Shown here: in pieces, positions 1 to 5,717 of the stretch | Numbering within the stretch: position 1 is the stretch's first letter | Layout: every line of letters begins with the position of its first letter | IMG/VR virus record: IMGVR_UViG_3300034064_000546 | Coordinates: 1 to 22,140 of that record | DNA: 22,140 nucleotides | Origin: a virus | Reading direction: 5' to 3' (one strand) | Made by a program: the position numbers and the translations under genes | Notes under the pieces: model-generated | Told to the model about the DNA's origin: nothing | Seen by the model: the letters and a program-made list of their open reading frames with translations, nothing else | Databases searched by the model: none

Positions 1-47
1 CCTTTTAAATAGCCTTATTTTATAAACCAATCATTTAATCCAAGACA

Positions 48-266
48 ATGAAAAAATCAAACAAATCTCAATTTGATAAAGACAATGCTAAACAAACTAT
101 GTGGGAAACATGGTTCTTTGTCTCATTTACATTATTTGGTGCTTATCTATTTGTAGGCACATTAGAAGGCAGTGAATATATATTCCCTAATTGGCCTTAT
201 TTTGCAGGACTATCTAGTATTAACTTTTTAATCTGTCTATATTATGGCCTTAAAACTAGAAACTAA
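48..266 (+). CDS. Small two-helix membrane protein, unknown function
   Basis: This 72-aa protein has a polar, Lys/Asn-rich N-terminus (about residues 1-18) and two hydrophobic stretches (about 21-38 and 52-67), separated by a short loop with acidic and aromatic residues. That pattern predicts an inner-membrane hairpin. The ATG follows an A-rich leader without a Shine-Dalgarno sequence, as for most genes here. Its 3' end overlaps the next gene by 23 nt in another frame, so the two are probably co-transcribed and coupled. I do not recognise a family. Small membrane proteins of phages can act in superinfection exclusion or lysis, but nothing here selects one role. Confidence 0.6.
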   Translation: MKKSNKSQFDKDNAKQTMWETWFFVSFTLFGAYLFVGTLEGSEYIFPNWPYFAGLSSINFLICLYYGLKTRN

Positions 267-786
267 ATTCATAGAAGGCACTAATAACAAATACTCCATC
301 AGAAGTGATGGAGTTATTACTCAGCATTATAGATTATTTAAAGAAAAGATTATAGAAACTAATATAACCTCTTTTAAAGAAGTAACAAATGTTTTAAATA
401 AAACTTGTTTAATAATAAATGGTAAACAAACTACTATAACTATAAGATGTCTTCTTAAACGAACTTTTGGTTATACTCATTGTCTTTTATGCAATGAAAA
501 AATGTCTAACATAAATCAACAACATTGTGATAAATGCAAAACAGAAACCAGAGACAGAATAAGAAAACAATGGGTAATAGATAATCCTAAAAGACGTAAG
601 GAACTTAATGACATAAATCATCTTTTTAATAAAGAAATTGTTAGTAAATCTTACATGGCTTCAAATCTTAAAGTTTCTGTTGATTCTATTTCTGAAGAAG
701 AATTAGTTTATTATAGAATATTACTTAAAACTAAAAGATTATTAGCACAAAAACTAAATTGTTCAATAGAAACCTTTAATAAATAA
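244..786 (+). CDS. Cys-rich zinc-finger-like protein, possible HNH/NUMOD-related DNA-binding protein
   Basis: The 180-aa protein has three visible parts. Residues 17-30 (YSIRSDGVI) resemble the strand-rich repeats (NUMOD4-like) found beside phage HNH endonucleases. Residues about 80-98 carry C-x2-C followed by H-C-x2-C, a treble-clef or zinc-ribbon pattern. The C-terminal third is a basic, helical region rich in Lys and Arg. This suggests a DNA- or RNA-binding protein. A complete HNH catalytic set (H-N-H after the Cys pairs) is not evident, so I do not call it a nuclease. It overlaps the upstream membrane-protein gene by 23 nt and lies 5 nt before the next gene, so it belongs to a small operon of accessory genes. 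Function is inferred only from the Cys pattern. Confidence 0.6.
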   Translation: MALKLETKFIEGTNNKYSIRSDGVITQHYRLFKEKIIETNITSFKEVTNVLNKTCLIINGKQTTITIRCLLKRTFGYTHCLLCNEKMSNINQQHCDKCKTETRDRIRKQWVIDNPKRRKELNDINHLFNKEIVSKSYMASNLKVSVDSISEEELVYYRILLKTKRLLAQKLNCSIETFNK

Positions 787-791
787 ATAAC

Positions 792-992
792 ATGAAACCA
801 AAATCAAATTACAACACATTATCAGATAAATTATTTGCTTTATATGATAAAATTGAAGAAGGAAGAATAGATGTAAATAAAGCTAAAGCAATGGTTAGAG
901 CTGCTACAACTATTAATTCTATTCACAGAGCCAAGCTTATAGCTACTCAAACTACTTCACAAGAGAAAAGAGTAATATTTTACGAAGACTAA
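792..992 (+). CDS. Small helical phage protein, unknown function
   Basis: This 66-aa protein is predicted to be mostly helical, with a central segment (about residues 10-50) of the type L-x-x-L-x-D-K-I-E-x-G-x-I-D-x-x-K-A. Short phage proteins with this pattern (a Gly-Ile-Asp turn followed by an Ala-rich helix) are common in operons with DNA-binding or regulatory proteins, but the family has no established function that I know. It sits 5 nt after the Cys-rich protein and 2 nt before a lipoprotein-like gene, so it is probably the third gene of a four-gene operon. Confidence 0.6.
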   Translation: MKPKSNYNTLSDKLFALYDKIEEGRIDVNKAKAMVRAATTINSIHRAKLIATQTTSQEKRVIFYED

Positions 993-994
993 TT

Positions 995-1120
995 ATGATA
1001 AGAGATTCTAAACATTACATCATTGCAATAGCACTCTTCATTGTAGTATTATTATGCTCAAGCTGTTCTAGTAACCATTGCTTCCATAAAACAAGTAAAT
1101 GGACCCATAATGGTAGATAA
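995..1120 (+). CDS. Small lipoprotein-like peptide (41 aa)
   Basis: This reading frame is short but protein-like. A charged start (M-I-R-D-S-K-H) is followed by a hydrophobic core (about residues 8-20) and then a Cys/Ser cluster, LLCSSCSSN. That is the arrangement of a bacterial lipoprotein signal peptide with the lipidated Cys at residue 21 or 24. The mature part would be only about 18-21 residues, with one more Cys and several basic residues. The ATG is 2 nt after the preceding stop, and a hairpin terminator follows directly, so it looks like the last gene of the first operon. Very small outer-membrane lipoproteins occur among phage spanins (Rz1-like) and exclusion proteins, but no spanin partner is visible here. 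Function is unknown. Confidence 0.5.
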   Translation: MIRDSKHYIIAIALFIVVLLCSSCSSNHCFHKTSKWTHNGR

Positions 1121-1125
1121 AACAA

Positions 1126-1161
1126 AAACCTCTTGCTATCACTAGTAAGAGGTTTACTTTT
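1126..1161 (+). terminator. Hairpin terminator after the first operon
   Basis: AAACCTCTT (1126-1134) pairs perfectly with AAGAGGTTT (1147-1155) around a 12-nt loop and is followed by a T-rich run (ACTTTTAT). It starts 5 nt after the stop of the lipoprotein-like gene. This fits an intrinsic terminator for the genes at 48-1120, although the T-run is interrupted. Confidence 0.6.
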
Positions 1162-1494
1162 ATACCTACAAAGAAAAAAAGTACCAAAAAAAGAAACTCA
1201 TTATTATATCCAAAGCCACCTGAAGGTGGTTCTGAATTTATTCCTGTGCATGCTGATGCACTGAGAAACTCAGAGAGACAAAGTTATAGGTTTTATTTTT
1301 AATAATCAAGTAAATAACTATATAAATTAATAAAGTTATTAACAATTTAATTAACAATTTAAAACAGTTGTTTTTTTTGTTTCTTAGCCTCCTCTCAAAA
1401 CCCTCACTAATTTGTAGCATAAATGCAGTAAGTTCTTTTAGTACTAACATTTATGTATTACATAACGGAAGTTTAATTTATATCCAATTCTAAA
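1162..1494. other. AT-rich spacer without a convincing gene
   Basis: This stretch holds no ATG-started frame on the + strand that I would call. One open frame (about 1162-1302) encodes a protein-like tail (KPPEGGSEF, then ADALRNSERQ) but has no ATG; it may be the remnant of a broken gene or use an unusual start. A short hairpin, CCACC-TGAA-GGTGG, lies near 1216-1229. The 12-mer TTAACAATTTAA is repeated exactly in tandem at 1339-1362. A 70-aa frame on the - strand (1238-1450) contains a hydrophobic stretch but is probably an artefact of AT-rich sequence. The spacer separates two operons and may carry promoters. Confidence 0.5.
1339..1362. repeat. Tandem 12-bp direct repeat TTAACAATTTAA
   Basis: Two perfect head-to-tail copies lie in the gene-free AT-rich spacer. 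Short tandem repeats in such a position can be regulator-binding sites or iterons, but two copies in sequence this AT-rich could also arise by slippage. Confidence 0.6.
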
Positions 1495-1662
1495 ATGATT
1501 CAAAAGAGAACAAGAATCAAGTTTGCTACATTAGAGGCTTCTAGTAATCCTCATAGAAACATACTTGCTAAGAGATTAGTAATGGTAGTTAAATATGTAG
1601 CTGGATTTAGTCCAAGAGTCTTAAGCATAGAAGCTCAAGGAATAAAATCAAATCACTATTAA
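1495..1662 (+). CDS. Small basic protein (55 aa), unknown function
   Basis: An ATG after the leader TTCTAAA opens a 55-codon frame with protein-like composition. It is strongly basic (start M-I-Q-K-R-T-R-I-K) and has a hydrophobic amphipathic middle (about residues 26-37, around LVMVVKYV). It is isolated between an AT-rich spacer and a GNRA-loop hairpin that begins right after the stop. I recognise no family. The net positive charge suggests nucleic-acid binding, but this is inference from composition only. Confidence 0.5.
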   Translation: MIQKRTRIKFATLEASSNPHRNILAKRLVMVVKYVAGFSPRVLSIEAQGIKSNHY

Positions 1663-1663
1663 T

Positions 1664-1684
1664 GGGCTAGAAATAGCCCTTAAT
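1664..1684 (+). terminator. GNRA-capped hairpin, possible terminator
   Basis: GGGCTA (1664-1669) and TAGCCC (1674-1679) form a perfect 6-bp stem capped by GAAA, starting one base after the TAA of the 55-aa gene. The T-run behind it is weak (TTAATAAATT), so it may be a weak terminator or an mRNA-stabilising end structure. Confidence 0.45.
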
Positions 1685-1711
1685 AAATTATCTAATCAAA
1701 AATAAAATATT

Positions 1712-1972
1712 ATGAAGAAGTTTTTTAGTTGGCTACAAGCCACAAAGAAGTCCTATTTGGATATTGAACCTGAAGTTCAAGCTGAATATGTGTCTAAAGT
1801 TGTTTATTTGTTAAGAAGAGATTTTAAATCTGATGAACAAAATGAAATCTTATTAGCTATTGCTTATAAGTTGTCTGATTTAAGAGTAAAAGACTTAGAT
1901 CAAATGGCAAAAGATTATGCTAAATTACAAGAGAATACAGAAACTCTTAGATGTAGATTAGCATTAAGTTAA
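1712..1972 (+). CDS. Small helical protein (86 aa), unknown function
   Basis: This protein is almost entirely helix-forming. It has a basic and aromatic N-terminus (M-K-K-F-F-S-W), then acidic and Leu-rich amphipathic helices, with a possible coiled coil over about residues 55-80. The ATG follows the leader AAATAAAATATT, an A/T-rich Bacteroidota-type start context. It is the last recognisable protein gene before about 1 kb of structured, apparently non-coding sequence; the first long stem of that region begins 7 nt after its stop. No family recognised. Confidence 0.6.
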   Translation: MKKFFSWLQATKKSYLDIEPEVQAEYVSKVVYLLRRDFKSDEQNEILLAIAYKLSDLRVKDLDQMAKDYAKLQENTETLRCRLALS

Positions 1973-1978
1973 ATTTAG

Positions 1979-2328
1979 GTTGGATTAAATTTAACGATAA
2001 GAGTACAAGGGAGTAAATCTTCTATGGAAGTGTCCCTTTACCTCTTATTTATCCAACAAACTCTTAAAGTCTTAATCAGGATAGGAAAAGCTTCAGGAAT
2101 CCTCCAAAATTATATGTTAGTCACATTCCCACATTCCTGGTCACTGAAATAAGGTTTCCATAATTTCCTTAAAGTAGTGTATAAACAAGGTTAAGACTTT
2201 ATCTTTTACTCTTATTAGTTATTAGAGTTGATACTATACTCAGCAGTAAACAAAGTATCCTAATAAGAGTTTTTATTCTTTAGAGGCATATAGTGTAGTG
2301 GATTAAGTTTCCAAGCATACTAAAGAAT
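1979..2328 (+). ncRNA. Region of long nested stems: candidate structured RNA upstream of the tmRNA
   Basis: The sequence lacks a credible protein gene but contains several long perfect stems in series. At 1979-2057 a nested hairpin is built from GTTGGAT/ATCCAAC, ATAAGAG/CTCTTAT, AAGGGA/TCCCTT and an apical CTTC-TATG-GAAG. At 2065-2075 and 2191-2201 TAAAGTCTTAA pairs with TTAAGACTTTA, enclosing smaller stems such as CAGGAAT (2094-2100) with ATTCCTG (2133-2139). At 2208-2218 and 2260-2270 ACTCTTATTAG pairs with CTAATAAGAGT, with GATACT/AGTATC stacked inside and T-rich sequence after. At 2275-2283 and 2320-2328 ATTCTTTAG pairs with CTAAAGAAT. The number and length of perfect stems exceeds what I expect by chance. 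I cannot assign an RNA family; that it is transcribed is inferred from position and structure. Confidence 0.5.
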
Positions 2329-2338
2329 TTTATTAATT

Positions 2339-2770
2339 GGGCCTGTCATGGTATTGATTAGGTATGTTATTTATTAGAAATCAGCACAGAGAGATAACTG
2401 TATAAAACTAAGGTGAATCATTTTAAATGGAAACACACAAGAGAATACCCAAGTACAAGCTAATATGGAGAAAGTATTTTCTCTTATCTCTTCAGTAGAA
2501 GTAGAACTAGCTGTGGCAGCTTAGCCAAAGAATAAGCAGATTAATACTCCCTTTTTCTATAGCTTAGGGTAAAAAACTATAGTGGTGGATGTCTTCTGTT
2601 TACAGTTGACCCTATTCTTGCCTTACCAAAGCAGAAATAAAAGATACATTGGTATTTAGGGTTGTTTTTGACTACTCCCTAAATTAAAATCAGAAAAAGA
2701 ATTCACGAAAGCTGTATAAATTTCTAGTATTGAAGTATTTAAGACCTGGGTTCGATTCCCAGCAGGTCCA
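2339..2770 (+). ncRNA. ssrA: Transfer-messenger RNA (tmRNA)
   Basis: tmRNA is charged with alanine and, with SmpB, rescues stalled ribosomes and adds a degradation tag. The 5' end GGGCCTG (2339-2345) pairs with CAGGTCC (2763-2769; one G-U), followed by discriminator A2770; CCA is not encoded. The T-arm is CTGGG-TTCGATT-CCCAG (2746-2762). The 5' segment aligns with the tmRNA tRNA-like start, which has TGG followed by a TTCGAC-type loop (here TGG-TATTGATTAGG). P2 forms between TAGAAATCAGC (2375-2385) and GCTG plus ATTTCTA (2711-2726, 5-nt bulge). An H-type pseudoknot is visible: CCCT (2549-2552)/AGGG (2566-2569) interleaved with CTATAG (2557-2562)/CTATAG (2577-2582). Another helix is ACCCTA-TACCAA (2609-2629) with TTGGTA-TAGGGT (2649-2662). 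The tag frame 2459-2524 starts at resume codon GCT (UACAA just before it, so A at -4 as in E. coli), begins A-N-M-E-K and ends ELAVAA-stop. At 432 nt it is somewhat longer than usual. Confidence 0.88.
2459..2524 (+). other. tmRNA tag-peptide reading frame (21 codons + TAG)
   Basis: This is the message part of the tmRNA. From GCT at 2459 it reads A-N-M-E-K-V-F and ends V-E-L-A-V-A-A before TAG at 2522. The last residues match the hydrophobic -LAxAA end that ClpXP/ClpAP-type proteases recognise in bacterial ssrA tags. The resume codon is assigned by analogy (Ala codon, A four bases upstream), so the exact first residue is less certain than the end. Confidence 0.75.
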
Positions 2771-3046
2771 CTACAAACATTGTCAGCAAGGCTCTCATCC
2801 TGTTGTATTCAAACAATATGTGCTTTTAAAGCTCGGAATATTGTAGTAATCCAGTAATAGACAAGTGCAGTACAGAGGTTTGGGTCAGAGTAATAGAAAG
2901 TGTTGGCTTCGCCTGATCTTTAAGAAAACCTCTCTGACTTTTAAATTGCCAAAGGTAAACTTAAACAAAAATCAAATCATTAATCTGAGTATGGAATAGG
3001 TTATTACCTTTACTATGAAGTATTTAGAAAACAAAATCACATTTTT
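2771..3046. promoter_or_regulatory. Structured spacer between tmRNA and the 3047 gene
   Basis: No credible protein gene is present. CTACAA (2771-2776) pairs with TTGTAG (2841-2846), enclosing further short pairings. AGAGGTTT (2874-2881) pairs with AAACCTCT (2926-2933), and the overlapping pair GTCAGAG (2884-2890)/CTCTGAC (2932-2938) is mutually exclusive with part of it; TTTT follows, so this may be the tmRNA-transcript terminator or a switch. AAAGGTAA (2950-2957) pairs with TTACCTTT (3004-3011), 35 nt upstream of the next ATG, and could shape its 5' leader. No promoter can be placed with confidence. Confidence 0.45.
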
Positions 3047-3688
3047 ATGCAAGCAACTGCAAACACAGAAAATCAAGGAGTAAGAAAAGAAATCCTTAAA
3101 GGAAACTTAGAAGTTTCAAGAGTACACGCAACTCAATGGCAAAAAGAGGGAACTCTAACTGCTGAAATTAAACAGACTGTAACTACTAAAAGTTACTACC
3201 CATCAAAGTCTGTAAGCAACAACTTAAAAGATAATCCATTCAGTACATCTGAATTTGGTTTTTCTGAAAGTGAATATACTTCTGAAGAAAGAAGAGTTGC
3301 TTGGGTTGATGTACCTACAGATGCCACAGCAGAGTCTATGGTAGCTAGACTTGCTACATTTCCTGAAGCTACAATTTACAAAATTTTAGCTAATCATCCA
3401 ATCATTTCTGATAGCCAAGAATATGCTATCAATGCTGGGTTAACTTCTAAAGAATCTATTGCTGATAAACAAGTAGTAAGATATGGAGAAGGACATCCTC
3501 AAGCAGGTCAATTGATTTTGGATAAAACTGGTAAACCTCAGTATAAAGCAACTTTCTTTAAAAGAGAGGCTAAAGAGGATGAAGATTTGAGAACTGCAGA
3601 TCCTGTAGATTTCTATTCTACTTCTGAAATGAGAGTTGAATTAGCTGGAGTGTTAACTCCAACTTCTGTAGCACAAGATGTGCTATAA
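3047..3688 (+). CDS. Orphan protein (213 aa) in its own transcription unit
   Basis: The protein is hydrophilic, with alternating acidic and basic segments, no membrane segment and no motif I recognise. The N-terminal third is rich in Thr/Ser/Lys. The middle (about residues 85-135) looks folded (V-D-V-P-T-D-A-T, then a helix). The C-terminus is acidic-charged and then hydrophobic. It is preceded by a structured, gene-free leader and followed by the strongest terminator in the window, so it seems to be transcribed alone and possibly at high level. Standing just ahead of the replication genes, it could be an abundant early protein such as a DNA-binding or host-takeover factor. That is inference from layout only; no function can be read from the sequence. 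Confidence 0.7.
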   Translation: MQATANTENQGVRKEILKGNLEVSRVHATQWQKEGTLTAEIKQTVTTKSYYPSKSVSNNLKDNPFSTSEFGFSESEYTSEERRVAWVDVPTDATAESMVARLATFPEATIYKILANHPIISDSQEYAINAGLTSKESIADKQVVRYGEGHPQAGQLILDKTGKPQYKATFFKREAKEDEDLRTADPVDFYSTSEMRVELAGVLTPTSVAQDVL

Positions 3689-3697
3689 TTATTAACC

Positions 3698-3737
3698 AAA
3701 GAGAGAGTAAGGATATTTCCTTACTTTCTCTTTTTTT
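3698..3737 (+). terminator. Strong intrinsic terminator
   Basis: A long stem (GAGAGTAAGGA, about 3703-3713, with TCCTTACTTTCTC, about 3718-3730, one bulge) is followed by a run of eight T. It lies 10 nt after the stop of the 213-aa gene and isolates that gene from the replication operon starting at 3751. Confidence 0.85.
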
Positions 3738-3750
3738 TATCTAAACATAA

Positions 3751-5022
3751 ATGAGTGAATTAACAGGGCATCAAGCAGAAAAGTTTCATGAGATATTATA
3801 TTTCATTAGACAAAAAGAGAATAGGATTCTCTTAAAGGGGTCAGCAGGAGTTGGCAAAACATGGTTAGTACACACATTAGTGAAGAGACTAGCTACAATA
3901 ACAAAAGCCAAAAGAATAATGTGTTCAGCTCCAACACATAAAGCATTATCTGTAATTAGGAACAAAGTAATTGTTGATGAAGTTAAATTTACAACCATTC
4001 ACAGTGCTTTACATTATAGAAGTGTGACTGATAAAAGAACAGGAGAAAGAGTGTTTATGTCTGTACCTAATCCAAAGTGGCCACCATTAAAACACATTGA
4101 TTATTGGGTAATTGATGAAGCTTCAATGATAGATTCTGATATGGTTAAGACTATAAATGAATGTGCTAGAGAACAAGGTACAATAGTAATCTTTGTGGGA
4201 GATGACAAACAATTAAATCCTGTAGATGAAGAAAATAGTCCTGTATTTCATCAAAATTATCCTGAAGTAGAGCTTACTGAAATTATTAGACAAGGAGAAG
4301 GCAATCCTATCATTACTCTTAGTAGAAATATCTCAAAGATTTGGGAGAAAAAATCTAATTTATTAAGTGGGCCTGAAGGTCAAGATGTGGGTTATCTTCA
4401 TAGTCAAAATCTAGCCAAAGTAATTGAAGAGTTAGCTAGAGTTAATGGTACTGATGAGTTTAAGTATCTTGCTTGGACTAATAAAGAAGTAGACAAAATT
4501 AATCGTTTAGTAAGGCACAGGATTTATGGAGATCATCCTGCTAAAATTGAGCTTGAAGAAACTATTGTATTTGATGCACCTTATGGTGATTACAATACTA
4601 ATGAAGTGGTAAAAGTTAAAGAATTATCTAGAGAAAGTAAGACTATGATATTGTTATTAAAAGATACTCCTAAAGAAGTCATTACAGAACAAGTTAAATT
4701 TAGTGTTTATCGTATTAATAAAGATATAATAGTACTAGATGATCCTTCAGTCCCTGCTTTTAAAAGATATGCTGCAATTATGAATAAAAATTGTAAAGAA
4801 AAAATACTAAATTTTGAAGATAGAAATAACTTTTTAAGTACTTTTGCTAGTTTCAAATATAACCATGCACTTACAATTCATAAGAGTCAAGGTAGTACCT
4901 ACAAGACCACTGTCCTTAATATCAGGGACATAAATTTCAACCAAAATGAAAAAGAAAAACAAAGGTTATTCTATACAGGAGTAACCAGAGCAAGTGATTT
5001 ATTAATTTTATACAATGTTTAG
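3751..5022 (+). CDS. Superfamily 1 DNA helicase, Dda/RecD-like
   Basis: This is an ATP-driven 5'-3' type DNA helicase by family. Motif I (Walker A) is G30-SAGVGKT-37, motif II is IDEAS (121-125), motif III is GDDKQLNPV (150-158), motif V region HKSQGSTY (378-385), and motif VI YTGVTRA (408-414). HKSQG in motif V followed by VTRA near the C-terminus is diagnostic of the Dda/RecD/Pif1 branch. At 423 aa it is close to T4 Dda (439 aa). Known Dda proteins clear proteins from DNA and assist origin and fork work. It opens the replication block behind a terminator and is followed after 2 nt by an OB-fold gene, so it is likely the first gene of a long operon. Confidence 0.93.
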   Translation: MSELTGHQAEKFHEILYFIRQKENRILLKGSAGVGKTWLVHTLVKRLATITKAKRIMCSAPTHKALSVIRNKVIVDEVKFTTIHSALHYRSVTDKRTGERVFMSVPNPKWPPLKHIDYWVIDEASMIDSDMVKTINECAREQGTIVIFVGDDKQLNPVDEENSPVFHQNYPEVELTEIIRQGEGNPIITLSRNISKIWEKKSNLLSGPEGQDVGYLHSQNLAKVIEELARVNGTDEFKYLAWTNKEVDKINRLVRHRIYGDHPAKIELEETIVFDAPYGDYNTNEVVKVKELSRESKTMILLLKDTPKEVITEQVKFSVYRINKDIIVLDDPSVPAFKRYAAIMNKNCKEKILNFEDRNNFLSTFASFKYNHALTIHKSQGSTYKTTVLNIRDINFNQNEKEKQRLFYTGVTRASDLLILYNV

Positions 5023-5024
5023 CT

Positions 5025-5324
5025 ATGACTAACAGAAAACAGTTAACCCCATTTACTGGGTATTTTGAAAAAATGACCACACCTGAAACAATTGTGGCAG
5101 AGGGTAAAACCCCTAAAAAAAGAGCTTTAGTTACTATTGTAACAGATGATGGACAAAAAGCTTTCTTTGAAGTAAGAGATATAGTAATTGCAAGGATTGA
5201 AAAGTTAGGTTTAAGACCTGGAGATCAGATTGAAATTGGTTTTGTATTTATAGGTTCTGAAAAGAATAACAAAGTCTATAATAATATCTTTATCAATCAA
5301 ATAGATTATGTCAAATCTTACTGA
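5025..5324 (+). CDS. DUF3127-like OB-fold protein, putative ssDNA-binding
   Basis: The 99-aa sequence matches the pattern of the small Bacteroidota OB-fold family DUF3127: a strand with K-R-A-L-V-T-I, then F-F-E-V-R-D (about 49-54), a helix with I-A-R-I-E, L-R-P-G-D-Q-I-E-I (about 66-74), and a final N-N-I-F-I-N strand. Members have the fold of single-strand DNA-binding proteins, so binding of ssDNA during replication is likely but not shown. It lies 2 nt after the helicase gene and overlaps the next gene by 17 nt. A second, larger SSB candidate lies at 12435, so this may be an auxiliary ssDNA binder. Confidence 0.7.
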   Translation: MTNRKQLTPFTGYFEKMTTPETIVAEGKTPKKRALVTIVTDDGQKAFFEVRDIVIARIEKLGLRPGDQIEIGFVFIGSEKNNKVYNNIFINQIDYVKSY

Positions 5325-5715
5325 AGAAGAGTTGAAGTATAAAATTGATGATTCAAATCTTCAATTTGTGGTATTGCTACAATTAATCATAGAAAGAATA
5401 GAGTTTCTTGAAACTCAAAAATATGTCTATGGTTCAATAAAGCAGTTTCTTAAAAATTCTAAAGTTAAATATGAAAAGTTTATAGGAGATGTTTTTGCTA
5501 ATCAAGAAAAAATTAATGGAGATTCAGCACAAAGAGCTACTAATAAACTATTTGTTATGCAAGAAAGAGTTGAAAAAGCTCTTGCTAATGAATATGTATT
5601 AACTGTAGATGAGAGAAGAGAAAGAACTAGAGCTATACTTAGCACTTACATGATTAAACCTTTAGTTGAAAAGGCTTTAACAGAAATGGAATCCAAGAAC
5701 CTTTTTAATTTTTAA
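5308..5715 (+). CDS. Helical protein (135 aa) in the replication operon, unknown
   Basis: The whole protein is predicted helical: an acidic start, a hydrophobic helix (about residues 18-32, LQFVVLLQLIIERIEFL) and Lys/Glu-rich helices including R-R-E-R-T-R near residue 105. No catalytic motif is visible. It overlaps the OB-fold gene by 17 nt and ends 2 nt before the DNA polymerase, so tight co-expression with the polymerase is likely. It might be a polymerase- or helicase-associated factor, but this rests on position only. Confidence 0.65.
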   Translation: MSNLTEEELKYKIDDSNLQFVVLLQLIIERIEFLETQKYVYGSIKQFLKNSKVKYEKFIGDVFANQEKINGDSAQRATNKLFVMQERVEKALANEYVLTVDERRERTRAILSTYMIKPLVEKALTEMESKNLFNF

Positions 5716-5717
5716 TT

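Noticed and set aside
1162-1302. Protein-like + strand frame without ATG
   Set aside because: No ATG/GTG start in frame after the last stop and it begins inside a terminator; noted as a possible remnant but not called as a gene.
1238-1450. 70-aa frame on the - strand with a hydrophobic stretch
   Set aside because: All other genes are on the + strand, the region is very AT-rich, no start context is visible and the hydrophobicity follows from A/T-rich codons.
2281-2328. A tRNA-Gly-like segment (GTGTAGTGG and TTCCAA)
   Set aside because: No acceptor stem, T-arm or anticodon stem can be drawn around it; it sits inside a 9-bp hairpin.
2746-2770. A lone tRNA T-arm and acceptor end, possibly an att site or a tRNA split by an intron
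   Set aside because: The matching 5' acceptor strand lies 400 nt upstream together with a P2 helix, a pseudoknot and a tag frame, so a tmRNA explains it better.
3786-3998. Antisense frame within the SF1 helicase gene
   Set aside because: Shadow of a well-supported helicase gene with Walker A in the + frame.
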